A DNA stretch of 64,000 nucleotides from Falsiruegeria mediterranea M17 (GTDB lineage: Bacteria > Pseudomonadota > Alphaproteobacteria > Rhodobacterales > Rhodobacteraceae): positions 248,001 to 312,000 of the forward strand of contig NZ_ONZG01000005.1 in NCBI RefSeq assembly GCF_900302455.1, in the 5' to 3' direction. Below the pieces are notes generated by a model that made no database searches, was not told the DNA's origin, and was given only the letters and a program-made list of their open reading frames with translations. Numbering within the stretch: position 1 is the first letter of the stretch; each line of letters opens with the position of its first letter. The position numbers and the translations under genes were made by a program. This document shows positions 8,884-16,506 of the stretch, piece after piece.

Positions 8884-10263
8884 ATGACGGACCACATGAA
8901 CACCCGCCTCACGCGTCGCAGCTTTGTGGCCTCGGCTGCGGCGGCGACGCTGCTGCCTGTAACCGCGCGAGCCTCTGTCCCAACATTGACCGCACGGCCC
9001 GGACAGATCCGCCTGCTGCCCGATGAATACCCCGAAACAGAGGTCTGGGGCTTTGACGGACAGGTGCCCGGCCCGCTGATCCGACTGCGTCAGGGGCAGG
9101 CCTTGACCCGCAAGTTGGTCAACCAACTGCCCACGCCCACATCCATTCACTGGCACGGGTTGCGCCTTCCAAATGCGATGGATGGCGTGCCCGGTATGAC
9201 CCAGGACGCCGTCCAGACCGGCGGGGATTTCACCTATAGTTTCACGCCACCCGATGCGGGCACCTATTGGTATCACTCGCACCATCAATCGACCGAACAA
9301 GTGGCGCGTGGCCTCTATGGTGTGTTGATCGTGGACGAAACCGAACCGCCAGATGTGGATCACGACCTGACGATGGTGCTGGATGACTGGCGGCTGACCC
9401 AGGATGGCAAGACTTCCGAGGACTTCGATCGTCCGCATGACTGGACACACGCCGGGCGGTTGGGGAACTTCATTCATGCCGTGAGCGTGCCTCAAGTGAC
9501 CACTGTCCGCAAAAACGCCCGCCTGCGGCTGCGCCTGATCAATGTGGCCACCGACCGGATCATGGAGATCAGCCTGATCGGGTTAGAGGGCAAGATCGTC
9601 GCCTTCGACGGCATGCCATTGCTGCAACCACAAACGCCCGAGCGGCTGTTCATGGGGCCGGCACAACGGGTCGATCTGGTTGTCGACGTCACAGCTGATG
9701 AGGGCGAAGACGCGCTGATCGCCAGCCATGAACGCGACGGTGTCTTTGCGATTGTCGAGATGCCCGTTTCCGGCTCAAGCACCCGGCGGGGAAACATCCC
9801 CGCCCTGCCCGATAACCCACATCACCGACTGACGACGGTCAAAGATGCGCGCAAGGTCCCGCTCAAGATGGAGGGTGGCGCCATGGGCGGCCTGCGCGAG
9901 GCGACCTTCAAAGGACAACGTCTGAGCATTCAAGAGATGGTGCAACTGGGTCAGGCCTGGGCCTTCAACGGTGTGATTGGTATGCCGGACGAACCGCTGC
10001 TCCGCGCAAGCACAGGTGAAACAGTGATGATCGAGATGGTCAACGACACCGCCTTTGCCCACGCTATGCACCTGCACGGCCAGCACTTCCAAGAGGTCTT
10101 GGAAGATGGCAGCTTTGGCCCCCTGCGCGACACGCTGTTGATGGCGCGGGCTGAGACGCGCACAATCGCGTTCCGCGCCGACGCGCCGGGCAAGTGGTTG
10201 CTACACTGCCATATGCTGTCACATGCTGCCGCAGGCATGCGAACCTGGTTGCATGTGACCTGA
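8884..10263 (+). CDS. Tat-exported multicopper oxidase
   Basis: Periplasmic three-cupredoxin-domain oxidase of 459 residues, related to CueO/SufI/laccase-like enzymes. A twin-arginine signal (LTRRSFVAS) opens the protein. The copper-binding motifs are all present: HWHG at 89-92, HSH at 131-133, HAMHLHGQHF from about 393, and HCHMLSH from about 441 with the axial Met about ten residues on. It should therefore bind a type 1 Cu and a trinuclear centre and be catalytically active, unlike SufI. The ATG at 8884 follows AGAGGG; a TTG at 8866 is possible but less likely. Copper tolerance or metal oxidation is the family's usual role. Confidence 0.93.
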   Translation: MTDHMNTRLTRRSFVASAAAATLLPVTARASVPTLTARPGQIRLLPDEYPETEVWGFDGQVPGPLIRLRQGQALTRKLVNQLPTPTSIHWHGLRLPNAMDGVPGMTQDAVQTGGDFTYSFTPPDAGTYWYHSHHQSTEQVARGLYGVLIVDETEPPDVDHDLTMVLDDWRLTQDGKTSEDFDRPHDWTHAGRLGNFIHAVSVPQVTTVRKNARLRLRLINVATDRIMEISLIGLEGKIVAFDGMPLLQPQTPERLFMGPAQRVDLVVDVTADEGEDALIASHERDGVFAIVEMPVSGSSTRRGNIPALPDNPHHRLTTVKDARKVPLKMEGGAMGGLREATFKGQRLSIQEMVQLGQAWAFNGVIGMPDEPLLRASTGETVMIEMVNDTAFAHAMHLHGQHFQEVLEDGSFGPLRDTLLMARAETRTIAFRADAPGKWLLHCHMLSHAAAGMRTWLHVT

Positions 10264-10266
10264 ATT

Positions 10267-10295
10267 GGGCGCGCAGGGCGATCTGCCTTGCGCCC
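10267..10295. terminator. Imperfect hairpin between convergent genes
   Basis: GGGCGC...AGG pairs with CCTTGCGCCC across a short loop, directly after the oxidase stop and touching the end of the convergent sulfotransferase-like gene. There is no T-run, so this is a weak or rho-assisted terminator at best. Confidence 0.35.
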
Positions 10296-11035
10296 TAATC
10301 CCCCAAACGTTTCGAATAGAGGTGATCGTAGTGCGGCTTCATCCGCCGATGCACCCGCTGTACCCGCTCGGGCGTGTTCTCAAGATTCACGTATTTGCGC
10401 TTTTGTGGCGTCAGCCCTGTCGATTTGGCCAGGTTTGCATGGAATGACCCGCCGTCCCACCAACTGTGCGCCGACGGATCACCACCCGGCTCCCAACTCA
10501 GCGCATCAGGCAGAAACGGAATATCGACCGCCTCGCAGAACGTCCGGGTCATGCGGTGCGGGTCTTCAAGCAGATCGTCGCTGTCGATCACTGGGGGCGC
10601 GATTCCGTTGAGCGCCGTCAGCAGATCAAAGAGCGCCCGCTGTTCCGGGAAACCCACCTCCAGCTCATCGAAATCGGGCCATTTGTTGTACATCGATGTG
10701 ATGGTCTTGGCCGGGTCGCGGATCAGAAAGGCATGGGTGAAATGCGACAGGAACTCGGCATCCCACATATGGTTGATGTAATGCGGAAAGTCCTTGATGA
10801 ATACCGGGCCTTGTTCCGCCCGCGCCCGGATGTCGTTCCAGACGCTTTCCAAGGTCAGACCGGGTGTGGTCTTTTCCCCTGCGGTAAAGCGTGGCCAAAG
10901 CGGGTCTTCGCCCTGATACCATGCCTCGCCAAAGGGTTCGTGCAGGCAATCAAGATCCCCGCGCTGCCGCATCATCCATTCAAACGCGGTCGAGGTCGAC
11001 CGGGGCACCGCCCAAAGGGCAACGATCTTGTGCAT
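10295..11035 (-). CDS. Sulfotransferase-like family protein
   Basis: A 246-residue cytoplasmic protein. The N-terminus, ALWAVPRSTSTAFEWMM (about 6-22), matches the PAPS/5'-phosphosulfate P-loop of sulfotransferases (PRSGTT-like), and HEPF follows at about 32. Later LIRDPAKTI (about 104-112) matches the 3'-phosphate-binding Arg region. Members of this family are often unassigned and some have been misannotated as aminotransferase-like. It starts two bases after the stop of the Asp/Glu-racemase-fold gene, so the two are cotranscribed. The acceptor is unknown. Confidence 0.7.
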   Translation of the reverse strand: MHKIVALWAVPRSTSTAFEWMMRQRGDLDCLHEPFGEAWYQGEDPLWPRFTAGEKTTPGLTLESVWNDIRARAEQGPVFIKDFPHYINHMWDAEFLSHFTHAFLIRDPAKTITSMYNKWPDFDELEVGFPEQRALFDLLTALNGIAPPVIDSDDLLEDPHRMTRTFCEAVDIPFLPDALSWEPGGDPSAHSWWDGGSFHANLAKSTGLTPQKRKYVNLENTPERVQRVHRRMKPHYDHLYSKRLGD

Positions 11036-11037
11036 GA

Positions 11038-11874
11038 TTATCCTTTCAACGACGACAACAGGCGGCCCTGCCGTGTTTCAGGTGCCAGACCCAGTGTTTT
11101 GAACACTCGCCAGTAAAGCGCGATGTCGTGTCCAACGACTGGCTTGCCCAACCGCTCCTCAAGTGCGGCGTCATAATGGACCGGGCGCTGCGCGATCCCG
11201 TCTTCGGCGCGGCGATAGTTGCTCATGCCGTTGATCAGGTAGGCATCAACGTTAGGGGCTTGTTCAGCGGTGTAGTCAAAGGATTTCCAGATCAGATCCT
11301 CATCAAAGCACCAGATACAATCATCAACGTCTTGCTGAGAGGCGAACCACCCCTGATCAAAGAAATTCCCGGCCCAGACAACATCAAACCCCGCCTCACG
11401 CAGGAACCCCACGGTGCCTTGGTACCAGCTGGACGGGTGATAGCAGGCGTTCAGCGCAACCTTTTCCACGTTCAGTTCGCGCAGTGCCTCGACCATGGCG
11501 TAGCCAGCCATGTGAAACGGCGTCTCGTATTTATCCGACAGCATCTCGCAGTGCTGGCGGATGCCTTCCACCCCCAGCCCGCTGGCATGGACCCAGTTCG
11601 ACCCCACCTGCCCGCAAGCGTCCGCGCCATTGTTGGCCATACACTCCATGAACTCTTCGAGCAGGCCAAAGTTCTTTTTTCGCTGATCCAGCCGGTGTTC
11701 ATAATCCGGCACATGCAGCATCCGGCCATGCACGCCGACGCTGCGCGGGGCCATGCGCAAAAAATCTGACGGGGCCGCATCAAAATCATGCGGTGGACAC
11801 GTGAAGCCGACCTGATAAGGAAAGAGTTTCACCTTTGGGTCGCGCCACTTCGGCGGCTTTTGATATTGGCTCAT
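11038..11874 (-). CDS. Asp/Glu racemase-superfamily protein (maleate isomerase / arylmalonate decarboxylase-like)
   Basis: A 278-residue protein with the layout of the maleate isomerase/arylmalonate decarboxylase branch: N-terminal GFTCPPHDFD region, a glycine-rich segment (GQVGSNWVHASG) where the first half-site Cys normally lies, and LINGMSNYR where the second Cys normally lies. Neither position has Cys here. The fold assignment is from overall pattern; the chemistry cannot be the usual two-cysteine racemisation. It is cotranscribed with a sulfotransferase-like gene, and a LysR gene starts divergently 100 bases away. Confidence 0.6.
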   Translation of the reverse strand: MSQYQKPPKWRDPKVKLFPYQVGFTCPPHDFDAAPSDFLRMAPRSVGVHGRMLHVPDYEHRLDQRKKNFGLLEEFMECMANNGADACGQVGSNWVHASGLGVEGIRQHCEMLSDKYETPFHMAGYAMVEALRELNVEKVALNACYHPSSWYQGTVGFLREAGFDVVWAGNFFDQGWFASQQDVDDCIWCFDEDLIWKSFDYTAEQAPNVDAYLINGMSNYRRAEDGIAQRPVHYDAALEERLGKPVVGHDIALYWRVFKTLGLAPETRQGRLLSSLKG

Positions 11875-11975
11875 GGTGTGGACACCGAATTGTTTACGTC
11901 AGATGACCTGATGCTGTCGCAACCTCAGTGGCAAATCCATTGCTTTCGCAGGTCAGGAACCATATCAATTTTGAT

Positions 11976-12875
11976 ATGACTAACCGACGATATGCCCTCC
12001 CCTCGATCTCGGCCCTGATCGCGTTCGAGGCCGTGGCCCGACGCAAGGGTTTTGCGCGCGCGGCAGAAGAGCTCAACACCTCGCAGCCTGCCATAAGCCG
12101 CCACATCCGCAATCTTGAGATCCGCTTTGGCACGCGGTTGTTTCACCGCGACGGCCATGATGTGCGCCTGACCCCTGCAGGTGAAGGGTTCTACGCCTCG
12201 GCCTTGCAGGCGTTGGATGGGTTACAACAGGCGGTGGATACGGTGGCCGAGACCGCGCCCGAGGTCACGCTGGCCAGTTCGCACGCGGTGTCGCACCTGC
12301 TGTTGATGCCCCGCTACCGCGATCTGAGGCGCGCCTTGGGTAAAGGGGTCGAGCTGCGGTTTCTGACCGCGGAATACCATCTGATCGGAGCCGCCATCGA
12401 AACCGGCGCCGATATCGTCTTTGAATACGCCCGCACCGCGCCCAACCGGGACCATGTGCTGATTTGCCGGGAAGAAGTCAAGCCCGTGGGCACGCCCGAG
12501 GTGATCGCGCAGGCGATGGCGGCTTTGAAGAACGAGGCCGCCCCTCCGGGCCTGTTGGAACTGCAGCAAAAGAACCTGGGCTGGACCACCTGGGCCAGAT
12601 GGCAGGCAGCGCATCCAGAAACTGCGGGTTGGACGGAATGCGACGCGCACGACAACTATGTCTATCTGCTGGAAATGGCGGCATCGGGCGCAGGGCTGGC
12701 CCTGGGGTGGCGCGGATTTGTCGGCGGGTACCTGGATCGGGGGGCTCTGGTTGGGTTGCCGGGTGACTGGTTCGCGACAGATGTCGGGATCTATGCCCGG
12801 TTGACCCGAAATGGCGAACGCAACGACAAGGCGCAGGCCTGCCTGGCGGCGCTGAAAACCCTGTCCGACATATGA
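11976..12875 (+). CDS. LysR family transcriptional regulator (GcvA-like)
   Basis: A 299-residue DNA-binding regulator. The winged helix-turn-helix is at about 10-70 (ALIAFEAVARRKGFARAAEE then QPAISRHIRNLE), followed by a periplasmic-binding-type effector domain. I start it at the ATG at 11976 (MTNRRYALPS), typical of this GcvA-like subgroup; a GTG at 11928 would add 16 residues. It is divergent from the racemase-fold/sulfotransferase pair, which it probably controls. It ends convergently with the BCCT operon. Confidence 0.9.
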   Translation: MTNRRYALPSISALIAFEAVARRKGFARAAEELNTSQPAISRHIRNLEIRFGTRLFHRDGHDVRLTPAGEGFYASALQALDGLQQAVDTVAETAPEVTLASSHAVSHLLLMPRYRDLRRALGKGVELRFLTAEYHLIGAAIETGADIVFEYARTAPNRDHVLICREEVKPVGTPEVIAQAMAALKNEAAPPGLLELQQKNLGWTTWARWQAAHPETAGWTECDAHDNYVYLLEMAASGAGLALGWRGFVGGYLDRGALVGLPGDWFATDVGIYARLTRNGERNDKAQACLAALKTLSDI

Positions 12876-12878
12876 AAA

Positions 12879-12904
12879 GCCGCAAGGGTGCTCACCCCTG
12901 CGGC
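12879..12904 (-). terminator. Terminator of BCCT operon
   Basis: A 26-base hairpin (GCCGCA outer stem, one internal mismatch) which on the minus strand is followed by TTTT. A second, perfect 8-bp hairpin lies just before it (see next entry). It serves the BCCT operon and possibly the convergent LysR gene. Confidence 0.6.
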
Positions 12905-12917
12905 CTTGATTTGGTTC

Positions 12918-12939
12918 GGGCCGCCAAGTTCGGCGGCCC
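12918..12939. terminator. Perfect 8-bp hairpin in convergent gap
   Basis: GGGCCGCC and GGCGGCCC around the loop AAGTTC, between the LysR and BCCT stops. No T-run on either side; it acts in tandem with the neighbouring hairpin. Confidence 0.5.
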
Positions 12940-12947
12940 TGCTCACA

Positions 12948-14768
12948 TTACTCGGCGGGTTCTGCCACGCCTGCTTTATCGCGGTGACTGTCGCGATAGA
13001 GCGCCTTGGCCAAGGCCACACACATCAGACCCATGACCATGGTGAATGGCAACGCGCCGATGATCATCGCATTGCGCAAGGCGTCCATCGGATTGTTCTC
13101 ACCCGCAGCCAGGATCAGCGCACCGATCACGGCGGTCAGGATCAGACCCCAGACGATCTTGTGCTTGTTGCCGACCTCTTGGTCGCCACCCGACATGATG
13201 GTGTTCATCACCAGGATGCCCGAGTCTGCCGAAGTTACCAGGAAGGTCATGATCAGAACCACACACATGATGGTCAGACCGGACAGCAGGCCACCTTCGA
13301 TCATCTGCCCCAGAGTGACGAACAGCTTGGCGGTGTTTGATGCGCCAATGATTGCGCCCTCTGCGCCGCCTGTCAGTTCCAGGTCGATCGCGGTGCCGCC
13401 CAGGATTGTCATCCAGGCAAAGCAGACAAGCGCCGGGGCAAAGACACAGCCCACGATGAACTCGCGCACAGTGCGACCCTTCGAGATACGCGCCAGGAAC
13501 AGACCCACGAAGGGCGAGAAGGCAATCCACCAGGCCCAGTAGAAAGTGGTCCAACCGGCTTGCCAGCCGAACTGACGCGCAGGTTCACCAGCGGCATAAG
13601 CCGCCATCAGGACATCATCCGACAGCGCTGCCGCGTCACCTTCCAGACCCGATTTGAAGCCTGCAAAGGATCCCCAAGCGTTGGTTGCTCCACCGCGCAG
13701 AGTATCGGCAAAGGGTGCTGCTTCGCTCGGCAGACCAGCAGCAAATTCAGCCGCGGATTGCGGTCCAAATGCGCCGAAGCTAAGCGAGATGAAGTGCATC
13801 ATATAATCGACGAATGCCGACGCATATGTCGTCATCGCAAACAGGAACGAACCAAACGCCACGAAGGTAAACAGCAAGATCAACGACAGAACCAGGTTCA
13901 GGTTCGACAGGTATTTCACCCCGCGTCCAACCCCCGACACCGCCGAGATGATCGACAGGCCCATGATTACGATCAGACCAGCAAGCAGACCAACCGTACC
14001 CGGAGCAGGTGCTTCACCCGTCATGTCCATCATCCATTCCATTCCGGTGATCGCATAAACACCGTCGATGAACTGCGACACACCGAAACCGATGGTCACG
14101 GACACACCAAGGATCGTTGCAACAACGCCCAGGACGTCAACGACGTGGCCCAGGAAACCGTTCATCAACTTGCCGAACAAAGGCGTCAGCGCGGTGCGAA
14201 TGGTCAGCGGCATGTTGCGCGTGTAGGCATAGTAAGCCAGCGACAGCCCGGTCACCACGTAGATAGCCCACGCATGGAATCCATAGTGCAGGAACGTGTA
14301 ACGATAGCCGGACTGCAGCGCCGCTTCGGTGTTTGGAGCAACCTCTTGCGAGATCACGACGGGGTTGGAGCCCCACAGACCCAGAGGTTCGGCCGTGGCA
14401 AAGACCATCAGACCAACACCCAGACCGGCGCCAAACATCATCGAAAACCACGAGAAGTTCGAGAATTCGGGCGCTTCGCCCGGTGTTCCCATGATTTTCT
14501 TACCTGTCCCCGGCAGCAACGCCACCACGAACAAGAAGAAGGCAAAAAGACCCACGATCACGATGTAGAAGCCGTTAAAGGTTTCCAACAAACGGCCGTT
14601 CAGGCTGCCAAGAACGCCGTTGGCGTTGGCAGGCCAGACGAGCGCCCAGATCACAAGTGCGACCATGATGGATTTGCTGAGCAAAGCGATTTCAACGCTG
14701 TGCCCCTCATAGAACCCACCCGAAGATCGCTTGATCTCCAGATCGGTGAAGGGTTGCTTGATTGACAT
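12948..14768 (-). CDS. BCCT family transporter (betaine/carnitine/choline type)
   Basis: Inner-membrane secondary carrier, 606 residues, about 12 hydrophobic segments. The BCCT signature is present (WWIAFSPFVGLFLARISKGRT, shown in pieces: WWIAFSPFVG and LARISKGRT), as is the substrate-site region with aromatic residues. The start at 14768 (MSIKQPF) is preceded by GGGAGGAAACAC. It is the last gene of a six-gene catabolic operon and is probably the importer for its substrate, which by family precedent would be a quaternary amine, sulfonium compound, ectoine or similar zwitterion. Confidence 0.95.
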   Translation of the reverse strand: MSIKQPFTDLEIKRSSGGFYEGHSVEIALLSKSIMVALVIWALVWPANANGVLGSLNGRLLETFNGFYIVIVGLFAFFLFVVALLPGTGKKIMGTPGEAPEFSNFSWFSMMFGAGLGVGLMVFATAEPLGLWGSNPVVISQEVAPNTEAALQSGYRYTFLHYGFHAWAIYVVTGLSLAYYAYTRNMPLTIRTALTPLFGKLMNGFLGHVVDVLGVVATILGVSVTIGFGVSQFIDGVYAITGMEWMMDMTGEAPAPGTVGLLAGLIVIMGLSIISAVSGVGRGVKYLSNLNLVLSLILLFTFVAFGSFLFAMTTYASAFVDYMMHFISLSFGAFGPQSAAEFAAGLPSEAAPFADTLRGGATNAWGSFAGFKSGLEGDAAALSDDVLMAAYAAGEPARQFGWQAGWTTFYWAWWIAFSPFVGLFLARISKGRTVREFIVGCVFAPALVCFAWMTILGGTAIDLELTGGAEGAIIGASNTAKLFVTLGQMIEGGLLSGLTIMCVVLIMTFLVTSADSGILVMNTIMSGGDQEVGNKHKIVWGLILTAVIGALILAAGENNPMDALRNAMIIGALPFTMVMGLMCVALAKALYRDSHRDKAGVAEPAE

Positions 14769-14860
14769 GTGTTTCCTCCCTGTTCGCACGTGTCCCTTGG
14801 TTCGGATGGAGAGAGTTATTCTGGCCGCCACGCTCCGAACCGGACGTCGCGACCTTGGGT

Positions 14861-15871
14861 TTAGGTCAGGATGGCTTCGATTTTCTCCAAGGTTGCCACA
14901 TTCACCGCTACACCGTTTGACTGTGCGGCCAGCCGCTTGGACCGGCGGCCATCACCGGGCAAATGTGCGCCGGATTGGTCACGGATCACTTGAACGAGAC
15001 CGGCAATACCGGTGGCAAAAGCGTCACCTGCAGTGGCCTTTGGGTCGATTGCAATGAACATTTGGCCGGTTTTTGGTGGTCCGCCCGCAGTTCCCGAGAA
15101 GGGCGAAGCATGCACGCCAAGTGTTGCGCCGGTCAGTGCCGCGGCCATAACTTCGGTAAGAATCGCCACACCGACGCCCTTGTATCCACCCGACGGCGCC
15201 ATCGACCCCTTGAGGCCCACGTTCGGGTCTGTTGTGGGATTGCCATCGGCATCAAGCGCCCAGCCAACCGGGATCGCCTTGCCTTCGCGGGCGTGTTTCA
15301 TGACCTCGCTTTTGGCGATGGTGCTGGCGCTTTGGTCGATGAGCAGCGCGGGCTGACCGTCGGTGCCCGGCACCGCGATGGAAAACGGGTTGGTGCCCAC
15401 GACCGGCTTGGCCCCGCCAGACGGCGCGATAGATGCCGGCGCATTGGTGAACCCAAGCCCGACCAGCCCCTCCTGCGCCAGACGCCAGGTGTGATAGCCC
15501 AGAACCCCGCAGTTATAGCTGTTGCGAATTGCCAGCACAGCGATACCCTGCGCACGCGCGGCTGGGATCAAGGCGTCGAAACCGGCGTCAATCGCGGCAT
15601 GGGCAAACCCCGTGGCCGCATCCACGTTTACCACACCCGGCGTCGGCTTTTCGACAGTCGGGATCGCAGCACCATCCACCTTGCCGCATTGCACATGCTC
15701 GCAATAGATCGGGATATAGGCCAAGCCATGGCTGGCGACGCCGTCGGCCTCGGTCGCGGCCGTAGCGACCGCGAGCGGTCTTGCGTTGGCCTCGGACGTG
15801 CCCGCAGCCACTAGGGCGCGGAACGACAGATCTTCGATTTCTGCGAGTGTGAGCGTGCGGGTCTCGATCAT
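14861..15871 (-). CDS. Ldh family NAD(P)-dependent oxidoreductase
   Basis: A 336-residue member of the malate/L-lactate/sulfolactate/ureidoglycolate dehydrogenase superfamily, which also contains Pyr2C/Pip2C imine reductases. Family marks include the N-terminal helix and SHGLAYIPIY (catalytic His region), IRNSYNCGVLGYH, GTNPFSIAVP and GGYKGVGVAIL. It starts at the ATG at 15871. The frame is open further upstream, but that stretch lies within the DUF3726 gene. It is gene 5 of the operon. The substrate could be a 2-hydroxyacid or a cyclic imine. Confidence 0.92.
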   Translation of the reverse strand: MIETRTLTLAEIEDLSFRALVAAGTSEANARPLAVATAATEADGVASHGLAYIPIYCEHVQCGKVDGAAIPTVEKPTPGVVNVDAATGFAHAAIDAGFDALIPAARAQGIAVLAIRNSYNCGVLGYHTWRLAQEGLVGLGFTNAPASIAPSGGAKPVVGTNPFSIAVPGTDGQPALLIDQSASTIAKSEVMKHAREGKAIPVGWALDADGNPTTDPNVGLKGSMAPSGGYKGVGVAILTEVMAAALTGATLGVHASPFSGTAGGPPKTGQMFIAIDPKATAGDAFATGIAGLVQVIRDQSGAHLPGDGRRSKRLAAQSNGVAVNVATLEKIEAILT

Positions 15872-15885
15872 GGTGTGGCCTTTTA

Positions 15886-16506
15886 TCAGTCGTTGTCGGA
15901 AAGCCCGGCACCGGCACCCAACAGACGGGATTCCTCGGTGGCGGGGGCATAGGTCTTGTGCGCCAAACGGTTCAGGGCGTTCCAATCCGCAGGGCGTGGT
16001 GTTGCGCGGGTTTTGCGCACAGAAGACACGGGCAGGTCGCCCCCAAGCGTGACGGTCACTGTCTGGGCCATTGCAGGCCAATCCGCCGTCGCCGACACGA
16101 TGTGGCCATCCGTGCAGACGGTCATGCCATCACAGTCCAGCGTCACCGGTGTCTTCAACTGTCGCGCTGCCAGAGCAGCAAAGGGCAACAGAAGCACAGG
16201 AGAAGCGACACGCTCTATGACCATTGGATGCGAGGTCAGCAAATGCGCGCTGTCCGAGAGCAGGCACCCGGTGCGCAGCGGGCACAAGTCCCCCTCGCCC
16301 GCCAACACCCCGTCAAGGGATTTTGGTGCGTGCAAACTGCAATCAGACTGTTCCAGCAAGTCAGCCAGATGCCCGACCCCGTCCACATCATGGGCGCACA
16401 GCCAGCGGGTTGCCTTGGCCGCGTCTTCGGCCAACCCCCAGGAAAAACCCGCGCCGCGTGTGGCGCGTTTGGCGGTCGCTTCGACCTCGTTCAAGGAATA
16501 GCTCAC
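15886..16506 (-). CDS. DUF3726 family protein, function unknown
   Basis: A 206-residue, probably cytoplasmic protein beginning VSYSLNEVEATAKRATRGAG and ending just before the Ldh gene. I recognise it as the DUF3726 type found in alphaproteobacteria; no catalytic motif is evident. The start is the GTG at 16504-16506, which overlaps the TGA of the preceding gene (GTGA), strongly suggesting translational coupling and a functional link. A regulatory or accessory subunit of the 561-residue neighbour is possible. Confidence 0.75.
   Translation of the reverse strand: MSYSLNEVEATAKRATRGAGFSWGLAEDAAKATRWLCAHDVDGVGHLADLLEQSDCSLHAPKSLDGVLAGEGDLCPLRTGCLLSDSAHLLTSHPMVIERVASPVLLLPFAALAARQLKTPVTLDCDGMTVCTDGHIVSATADWPAMAQTVTVTLGGDLPVSSVRKTRATPRPADWNALNRLAHKTYAPATEESRLLGAGAGLSDND

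Noticed and set aside
13560-14765. Plus-strand frame of 401 codons
   Set aside because: Antisense of the BCCT gene, composition dominated by Arg/His/Gln; no start signal.
14861-16081. Longer start for the Ldh-family gene
   Set aside because: The extra 70 codons overlap the DUF3726 gene and show no family resemblance; the ATG at 15871 gives the standard N-terminus.
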